A stretch of 64,000 bases of DNA, taken from positions 49,334,401-49,398,400 of the forward strand of contig OX392527.1 of the NCBI GenBank assembly GCA_947623455.1, read 5' to 3'. This stretch comes from Mimachlamys varia (lineage: Eukaryota; Mollusca; Bivalvia; Pectinida; Pectinidae). Below the pieces are notes generated by a model. It did not search any database and was not told the origin of the DNA. It saw only the letters and a list, made by a program, of their open reading frames with translations. This document shows, one piece after another, positions 56,201 through 64,000 of the stretch. Within the stretch, counting starts at the first letter, position 1. Every line of letters begins with the position of its first letter. The position numbers and the translations under genes are program-made.

Positions 56201-59200
56201 AGGGTTAGAGTGCCCGATTGGAGGGTTACAGTCCCCGACTGGAGTGTTACAGTCCCCGACTGGAGGGTTACAGTCCCCGACTGGAGGGTTACAGTCCCCG
56301 ACTGGAGGGTTACAGTCCCCGACTCGAGGGCTACAGTCCCCGACTGGGGGGCTACAGTCCCCGAGTGGAGTGTTACAGTCCCCGACTGGAGGGTAAGAGT
56401 CCCCGACTGGAGGGTTACAGTCCCCGACTGGAGGGTAAGAGTCCCCGACTGGAGTGTTACAGTCCCCGACTTGAAGGTTACAGTCCCCGACTGGAGGGTT
56501 ACAGTCCCCGACTGGAGGGTAAGAGTCCCCGACTGGAGTGTTACAGTCACCGACTGGAAGGTTACAGTCCCCGACTGGAGGGTAAGAGTCCCCGACTGGA
56601 GTGTTACAGTCCCCGACTGGAAGGTTACAGTCCCCGACTGGAGGGTAAGAGTCCCCGACTGGAGGGTTACAGTCCTCGACTGGAAGGTTACAGTCCCCGA
56701 CTGGAGGGTTAGAGTTCCCGACTGGAGTGTTACAGTCCCCGACTGGAGGGTAAGAGTCCCCGACTGGAGTGTTACAGTCCTCGACTGGAAGGTTACAGTC
56801 CCCGACTGGAGGGTTAGAGTTCCCGACTGGAGTGTTACAGTCCCCGACTTGAAGGTTACAGTCCCCGACTGGAGGGTTACAGTCCCCGACTGGAGGGTAA
56901 GAGTCCCCGACTGGAGTGTTACAGTCCCCGACTGGAAGGTTACAGTCCCCGACTGGAGGGTAAGAGTCCCCGACTGGAGTGTTACAGTCCCCGACTGGAA
57001 GGTTACAGTCCCCGACTGGAGGGTAAGAGTCCCCGACTGGAGGGTTACAGTCCCCGACTGGAGGGTTACAGTCCCCGACTGGAGGGTAAGAGTCCCCGAC
57101 TGGAGTGTTACAGTCCTCGACTGGAAGGTTACAGTCCCCGACTGGAGGGTTAGAGTTCCCGACTGGAGGGTTAGAGTGCCCGACTGGAGGGTTAGAGTCC
57201 CCGACTGGAGGGTTAGAGTCCTCGACTGGAGTGTAAGAGTGCCCGATTGGAGGGTAAGAGTGCCCGATTGGAGGATAAGAGTCTCCGACTGGAGGGTTAG
57301 AGTGCCCGACTGGAGGGTAAGAGTGCCCGACTAGAGGGTTAGAGTGCCCGACTGGAGTGTAAGAGTGCCCGATTGGAGGGTAAGAGTGCCCGACTGGAGG
57401 GTAAGAGTGCCCGACTGGAGGGTTACAGTGCCCGATTGGAGGGTTACAGTGCCCAACTGGAGGGTTAGAGTCCCTGACTGGAGGGTTAGAGTGCCCGACT
57501 GGAGGGTTAGAGTGCCCGACTGGAGTGTTAGATTGCCCGATTGGAGGGTTAGAGTGCCCGATTGAAGGGTTACAGTCCCCGACTGGAGTGTTACAGTCCC
57601 CGACTGGAGGGTTACAGTCCCCGACTGGAGGGTTACAGTGCCCGACTGGAGTGTTACAGTCCCCGACTCGAGGGCTACAGTCCCCGACTGGGGGGCTACA
57701 GTCCCCGAGTGGAGTGTTACAGTCCCCGACTGGAGGGTAAGAGTCCCCGACTGGAGTGTTACAGTCCCAGATTGGAGTATTACAGTCCCTGACTGGAGGG
57801 TAAGAGTCCCCGACTGGAGGGTTACAGTCCCCGACTGGAGGGTAAGAGTCCCCGACTGGAGTGTTACAGTCCCCGACTGGAAGGTTACAGTCCCCGATTG
57901 GAGGGTTACAGTGCCCAACTGGAGGGTTAGAGTCCCTGACTGGAGGGTTACAGTCCCCGACTGGAGGGTTACAGTCCCCGACTGGGGGGCTACAGTCCCC
58001 GACTCGAGGGCTACAGTCCCCGACTGGGGGGCTACAGTCCCCGACTGGAGTGTTACAGTCCCCGACTGGAGGGTAAGAGTCCCCGACTGGAGGGTTACAG
58101 TCCCCGACTGGGGGGTTACAGTCCCCGACTGGGGGGTTACAGTCCCCGACTGGAGGGTTACAGTGCCCGACTGGAGGGTTACAGTCCCCGACTCGAGGGC
58201 TACAGTCCCCGACTGGGGGGCTACAGTCCCCGACTGGGGGGTTACAGTCCCCGACTGGAGGGTTACAGTGCCCGACTGGGGGGTTACAGTCCCCGACTGG
58301 AGGGTTACAGTCCCCGACTGGAGGGTTACAGTCCCCGACTGGGGGGTTACAGTCCCCGACTGGAGGGTTACAGTCCCCGACTGGGGGGTTACAGTCCCCG
58401 ACTGGAGGGTTACAGTGCCCGACTGGAGGGTTACAGTCCCCGACTCGAGGGCTACAGTCCCCGACTGGGGGGCTACAGTCCCCGACTGGAGTGTTACAGT
58501 CCCCGACTGGAGGGTAAGAGTCCCCGACTGGAGGGTTACAGTCCCCGACTGGAGGGTAAGAGTCCCCGACTGGAGTGTTACAGTCCCCGACTTGAAGGTT
58601 ACAGTCCCCGACTGGAGGGTTACAGTCCCCGACTGGAGGGTAAGAGTCCCCGACTGGAGGGTTACAGTCCCCGACTGGAGGGTAAGAGTCCCCGACTGGA
58701 GTGTTACAGTCCCCGACTGGAAGGTTACAGTCCCCGACTGGAGGGTAAGAGTCCCCGACTGGAGGGTTACAGTCCCCGACTGGAGGGTAAGAGTCCCCGA
58801 CTGGAGTGTTACAGTCCCCGACTGGAGGGTAAGAGTCCCCGACTGGAGGGTTACAGTCCCCGACTGGAGGGTAAGAGTCCCCGACTGGAGTGTTACAGTC
58901 CCCGACTGGAAGGTTACAGTCCCCGACTGGAGGGTAAGAGTCCCCGACTGGAGTGTTACAGTCCCCGACTGGAGGGTTACAGTCCCCGACTGGAGGGTAA
59001 GAGTCCCCGACTGGAGGGTTACAGTCCCCGACTGGAGGGTAAGAGTCCCCGACTGGAGTGTTACAGTCCTCGACTGGAAGGTTACAGTCCCCGACTGGAG
59101 GGTTAGAGTTCCCGACTGGAGGGTTAGAGTGCCCGACTGGAGGGTTAGAGTCCCCGACTGGAGGGTTAGAGTCCTCGACTGGAGTGTAAGAGTGCCCGAT

Positions 59201-62200
59201 TGGAGGGTAAGAGTGCCCGATTGGAGGATAAGAGTCTCCGACTGGAGGGTTAGAGTGCCCGACTGGAGGGTAAGAGTGCCCGACTAGAGGGTTAGAGTGC
59301 CCGACTGGAGTGTAAGAGTGCCCGATTGGAGGGTAAGAGTGCCCGACTGGAGGGTAAGAGTGCCCGACTGGAGGGTTACAGTGCCCGATCGGAGGGTTAC
59401 AGTGCCCAACTGGAGGGTTAGAGTCCCTGACTGGAGGGTTAGAGTGCCCGACTGGAGGGTTAGAGTGCCCGACTGGAGTGTTAGAGTGCCCGATTGGAGG
59501 GTTAGAGTGCCCGATTGAAGGGTTACAGTCCCCGACTGGAGTGTTACAGTCCCCGACTGGAGGGTTACAGTCCCCGACTGGAGGGTTACAGTGCCCGACT
59601 GGAGTGTTACAGTCCCCGACTCGAGGGCTACAGTCCCCGACTGGGGGGCTACAGTCCCCGAGTGGAGTGTTACAGTCCCCGACTGGAGGGTAAGAGTCCC
59701 CGACTGGAGGGTTACAGTCCCCGACTGGAGGGTAAGAGTCCCCGACTGGAGTGTTACAGTCCCAGATTGGAGTATTACAGTCCCTGACTGGAGTGTTACA
59801 GTGCCCGATTGGAGGGTTAGAGTCCCAGACTGGAGGGTTAGAGTGCCCGATTGGAGGGTTAGAGTGCCCGATTGGAGGGGTACAGTGCCCGACTGGAGGG
59901 TTAAAGTGCCCGATTGGAGGGTTAGAGTCCCCGACTGGAGGGTTAGAGTGCCCGATTGGAGGGTTAGAGTGCCCGATTGAAGGGTTACAGTCCCCGACTG
60001 GAGGGTTAGAGTCCCCGACTCGAGGGTTAGAGTCCCCGACTGGAGGGTTAAAGTGCCCGATTGGAGGGTTAGAGTCCCCGATTGGAGGGTTATAGTCCCC
60101 GAATGGAGGGTTACAGTGCCCGACTGGAGGGTTAGAGTCCCCGACTGGAGGGTTAGAGTGCCCGATTGGAGGGTTAAAGTGCCCGATTGGAGGGTTAGAG
60201 TGCCCGATTGGAGGGTTAGAGTGCCCGATTGGAGGGTTAGAGTGCCCGATTGAAGGGTTACAGTCCCCGACTGGAGGGTTAGAGTCCCCGACTCGAGGGT
60301 TAGAGTCCCCGACTCGAGGGTTAAAGTGCCCGATTGGAGGGTTAGAGTCCCCGATTGGAGGGTTATAGTCCCCGAATGGAGGGTTACAGTGCCCGACTGG
60401 AGGGTTAAAGTGCCCGACTGGAGGGTTAGAGTCCCCGACTGGAGGGTTAGAGTCCCCGACTGGAGGGTTAGAGTCCCCGACTGGAGGGTTAGAGTCCCCG
60501 ACTGGAGGGTTAGAGTGCCCGACTGGAGGGTTAAAGTGCCCGACTGGAGGGTTAGAGTCCCCGATTGGAGGGTTAGAGTGCCCGATTGGAGGGTTAGAGT
60601 CCCCGACTGGAGGGTTAAAGTGCCCGATTGGAGGGTTAGAGTCCCCGACTGAAGGGTTAGAGTCCCCGACTGGAGGGTTAGAGTCCCCGACTGAAGGGTT
60701 AGAGTCCCCGACTGGGGGGTTAGAGTCCCCGACTGGAGGGTTAGAGTCCCCGACTGAAGGGTTAGAGTCCCCGACTGGAGGGTTAGAGTCCCCGACTGAA
60801 GGGTTAGAGTCCCCGACTGGAGGGTTAGAGTCCCCGACTGGAGTGTTAAAGTGCCCGATTGGAGGATTGGAGTCCCCGACTGGAGGGTTAGAGTGCCCGA
60901 CTGGAGGGTTAAAGTGCCCGACTGGAGGGTTAGAGTGCCCGATTAGAGGGTTAGAATGCCCGATTGAAGGATTAGAGTCCCCGACTGGGGGGTTAGAGTG
61001 CCCGACTGGAGGGTTAGAGTCCCCGACTGGAGTGTTAAAGTGCCCGATTGGAGGATTGGAGTCCCCGACTGGAGGGTTAGAGTGCCCGATTGGAGGGTAA
61101 GAGTGCCCGATTGGAGGATTAGAGTCCCCGACTGGGGGGTTAGAGTCCCCGACTTGAGGGTTAGAGTGCCCGATTGGAGGGTTAGAGTGCCCGATTCGAG
61201 GGTAAGAGTCCCTGACTGGGGGGTTAGAGTGCCCGACTTGAGGGTAAGAGTGCCCGATTGGAGGGTTAGAGTGCCCGACTGGAGGGTTAGAGTGCCCGAC
61301 TGGAGGGTTAGAGTCCCTGACTGGAGGGTTAGAGTCCCCGACTGGAGGGTTAGAGTGCCCGACTGGAGGGTTAGAGTGCCCGACTGGAGGGTTAGAGTGC
61401 CCGACTGGAGGGTTAGAGTGCCCGACTGGAGGGTTAGAGTGCCCGACTGGAGGGTTAGAGTGCCCGACTGGAGGGTTAGAGTCCCTGACTGGAGGGTTAG
61501 AGTTCCCGACTGGAGGGTTACAGTGCCCGATTGGAGGATTAGAGTGCCCGACTGGAGGGTTAGAGTCCTCGACAGGAGTGTAAGAGTGCCCGATTGGAGG
61601 GTAAGAGTGCCCGATTGGAGGATAAGAGTCTCCGACTGGAGGGTTAGAGTGCCCGACTGGAGGGTAAGAGTGCCCGACTGGAGGGTTAGAGTGCCCGACT
61701 GGAGTGTAAGAGTGCCCGATTGGAGGGTAAGAGTGCCCGACTGGAGGGTAAGAGTGCCCGACTGGAGGGTTACAGTGCCCGATTGGAGGGTTACAGTGCC
61801 CAACTGGAGGGTTAGAGTCCCTGACTGGAGGGTTAGAGTGCCCGACTGGAGTGTTAGAGTGCCCGATTGGAGGGTTAGAGTGCCCGATTGGAGGGTTACA
61901 GTCCCCGACTGGAGTGTTACAGTCCCCGACTGGAGGGTTACAGTCCCCGACTGGAGGGTTACAGTCCCCGACTGGAGGGTTACAGTGCCCGACTGGAGTG
62001 TTACGGTCCCCGACTCGAGGGCTACAGTCCCCGACTGGGGGGCTACAGTCCCCGAGTGGAGTGTTACAGTCCCCGACTGGAGGGCAAGAGTCCCCGACTG
62101 GAGGGTTACAGTCCCCGACTGGAGGGTAAGAGTCCCCGACTGGAGTGTTACAGTCCCCGACTGGAAGGTTACAGTCCCCGACTGGAGGGTAAGAGTCCCC

Positions 62201-63893
62201 GACTGGAGGGTTACAGTCCCCGACTGGAGGGTAAGAGTCCCCGACTGGAGGGTTACAGTCCCCGACTGGAGGGTAAGAGTCCCCGACTGGAGTGTTACAG
62301 TCCCCGACTGGAAGGTTACAGTCCCCGATTGGAGGGTTACAGTGCCCAACTGGAGGGTTAGAGTCCCTGACTGGAGGGTTAGAGTGCCCGACTGGAGGGT
62401 TAGAGTGCCCGACTGGAGTGTTAGAGTGCCCGATTGGAGGGTTAGAGTGCCCGATTGGAGGGTTACAGTCCCCGACTGGAGTGTTACAGTCCCCGACTGG
62501 AGGGTTACAGTCCCCGACTGGAGGGTTACAGTCCCCGACTGGAGGGTTACAGTCCCCGACTCGAGGGCTACAGTCCCCGACTGGGGGGCTACAGTCCCCG
62601 ACTGGAGTGTTACAGTCCCCGACTGGAGGGTAAGAGTCCCCGACTGGAGGGTTACAGTCCCCGACTGGAGGGTAAGAGTCCCCGACTGGAGTGTTACAGT
62701 CCCCGACTTGAAGGTTACAGTCCCCGACTGGAGGGTTACAGTCCCCGACTGGAGGGTAAGAGTCCCCGACTGGAGTGTTACAGTCCCCGACTGGAGGGTA
62801 AGAGTCCCCGACTGGAGTGTTACAGTCCCCGACTGGAGTGTTACAGTCCCCGACTGGAGTGTTACAGTCCTCGACTGGAAGGTTACAGTCCCCGACTGGA
62901 GGGTTAGAGTTCCCGACTGGAGGGTTAGAGTGCCCGACTGGAGGGTTAGAGTCCCCGACTGGAGGGTTAGAGTCCTCGACTGGAGTGTAAGAGTGCCCGA
63001 TTGGAGGGTAAGAGTGCCCGATTGGAGGATAAGAGTCTCCGACTGGAGGGTTAGAGTGCCCGACTGGAGGGTAAGAGTGCTCGACTAGAGGGTTAGAGTG
63101 CCCGACTGGAGTGTAAGAGTGCCCGATTGGAGGGTAAGAGTGCCCGACTGGAGGGTAAGAGTGCCCGACTGGAGGGTTACAGTGCCCGATTGGAGGGTTA
63201 CAGTGCCCAACTGGAGGGTTAGAGTCCCTGACTGGAGGGTTAGAGTGCCCGACTGGAGGGTTAGAGTGCCCGACTGGAGTGTTAGAGTGCCCGATTGGAG
63301 GGTTAGAGTGCCCGATTGAAGGGTTACAGTCCCCGACTGGAGGGTTACAGTCCCCGACTGGAGGGTTACAGTCCCCGACTGGAGGGTTACAGTGCCCGAC
63401 TGGAGTGTTACAGTCCCCGACTCGAGGGCTACAGTCCCCGACTCGAGGGCTACAGTCCCCGACTGGGGGGCTACAGTCACCGAGTGGAGTGTTACAGTCC
63501 CCGACTGGAGGGTAAGAGTCCCTGACTGGAGTGTTACAGTCCCTGACTGGAGTGTTACAGTCCCCGACTGGAGGGTAAGAGTCCCCGACTGGAGGGTTAC
63601 AGTCCCCGACTGGAGGGTAAGAGTCCCCGACTGGAGGGTTACAGTCCCCGACTGGAGGGTAAGAGTCCCCGACTGGAGTGTTACAGTCCCCGACTGGAAG
63701 GTTACAGTCCCCGACTGGAGGGTTAGAGTTCCCGACTGGAGGGTTACAGTCCCCGACTGGAGGGTAAGAGTCCCCGACTGGAGTGTTACAGTCCCCGACT
63801 GGAAGGTTACAGTCCCCGACTGGAGGGTTAGAGTTCCCGACTGGAGGGTTAGAGTGCCCGACTTGAGGGTTAGAGTCCCCGACTGGAGGTGAA
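50268..63893. repeat. Satellite array, 21-bp unit, about 649 copies
   Basis: The plus-strand consensus is GGAGGGTTAGAG followed by TCCCCGACT. Main variants are TTACAG, TAAGAG or TTAAAG for TTAGAG; TGCCCGACT and TGCCCGATT for TCCCCGACT; and GGAGTG, GGAAGG or GGGGGG for GGAGGG. The unit phase is kept throughout except for one 1-bp insertion near 54390. Multi-unit blocks recur, for example at 52870, 57344, 59297 and 63098. No spacers, genes or other insertions interrupt it. Frames in all phases are open for long distances because the period is divisible by three and the consensus lacks stops in several frames. Confidence 0.97.
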
Positions 63894-63979
63894 AGTGTAA
63901 CGGCGTTACGTATTGAAACACGGTGATTACCTTGAGCGTTCAACTCATACACCACCCAAATGAAAGGATACAGAAACAA
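54377..63979 (-). other. 3,200-codon open frame inside satellite, probably not a gene
   Basis: The frame reads V-G-D-S-N-P-P heptapeptides with D/H, S/C, N/Y and V/I variants and is uninterrupted for 9.6 kb. It ends in TAA right at the 1-bp insertion near 54390. Upstream it continues beyond the array into unique sequence (FLYPFIWVVYELN) and stays open to the window edge at 64000, but no ATG occurs in that stretch; the listed first codon is TTG. The unit variants change the amino acid as often as not, so there is no sign of protein-level constraint. I keep it as an observation only. Confidence 0.15.
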
Positions 63980-64000
63980 AAAAATCGGGCTCGTAGTCGA
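63894..64000. other. Right flank of the satellite
   Basis: Unique sequence begins after GACTGGAGGTGAAAGTG. It contains a short palindrome-like GTAACGGCGTTACG. The window ends 107 bp later, so the context is unknown. Confidence 0.7.

Noticed and set aside
50268..63893. CRISPR array
   Set aside because: Units are contiguous 21-bp repeats without unique spacers, in a eukaryotic context, with no cas genes.
50268..63893. Telomeric repeat because of GGGTTAG strings
   Set aside because: The unit is 21 bp with unrelated sequence between each GGGTTAG. It is not a TTAGGG array.
54377..63979. 3,200-residue heptapeptide-repeat protein gene
   Set aside because: No ATG start is visible, the frame is a by-product of a stop-poor 21-bp satellite, and unit variants change residues freely. 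Kept only as an observation.

Overview
This window looks like non-genic DNA from a eukaryote, most likely a marine invertebrate and probably a bivalve mollusc. The base composition is AT-rich outside the right-hand satellite. There are no bacterial-type gene runs and no rRNA or tRNA genes. Repeats of kinds common in mollusc genomes dominate: tRNA-derived SINEs, a Tc1-like DNA transposon, 5'-truncated reverse-transcriptase (RT) elements, hammerhead-ribozyme repeats and MITEs. The species assignment is an inference from repeat style, not from a marker gene.

Layout. From 1 to about 50 kb, intergenic or intronic AT-rich DNA is packed with dispersed repeats. The commonest family is a set of 3'-end fragments of one RT element: about 15 pieces in both orientations between 5.1 and 40.8 kb. 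Only one piece (21.9-22.8 kb, minus strand) still carries the RT catalytic region, and it is broken. A second family (five copies at 16.8, 27.9, 28.2, 33.4 and 36.5 kb) carries a 44-nt motif that folds as a type I hammerhead ribozyme. One copy is fully consensus, and two copies sit head-to-tail 376 bp apart, the arrangement of a retrozyme. Two SINE families (three copies each), several inverted-repeat MITEs and many minisatellites fill much of the rest.

The only intact protein-coding gene is a Tc1/mariner-type DD34E transposase (30942-31988, minus strand). It lies in a complete 1,538-bp element with matching 23-bp terminal inverted repeats and TA flanks. A few weak host-gene traces are listed at low confidence: a candidate 5' exon at 4 kb, a possible membrane-protein exon at 1.1 kb, a Ser/Arg-rich exon at 15.4 kb, an exon-like ORF interrupted by a MITE at 37.3 kb, and a frameshifted gene fragment at 37.7-38.1 kb.

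From 50268 to 63893 the window is one continuous satellite array of a 21-bp unit, about 649 copies, with both ends visible. Because 21 is a multiple of three, long open frames run through it on both strands, one of them about 3,200 codons. Comparing frame phase along the array shows a single net register change, a 1-bp insertion near 54390. Blocks inside the array are duplicated at spacings that are exact multiples of 21 bp. I read it as a homogenised satellite rather than a gene, though its right-hand frame stays open into flanking DNA up to the window edge.
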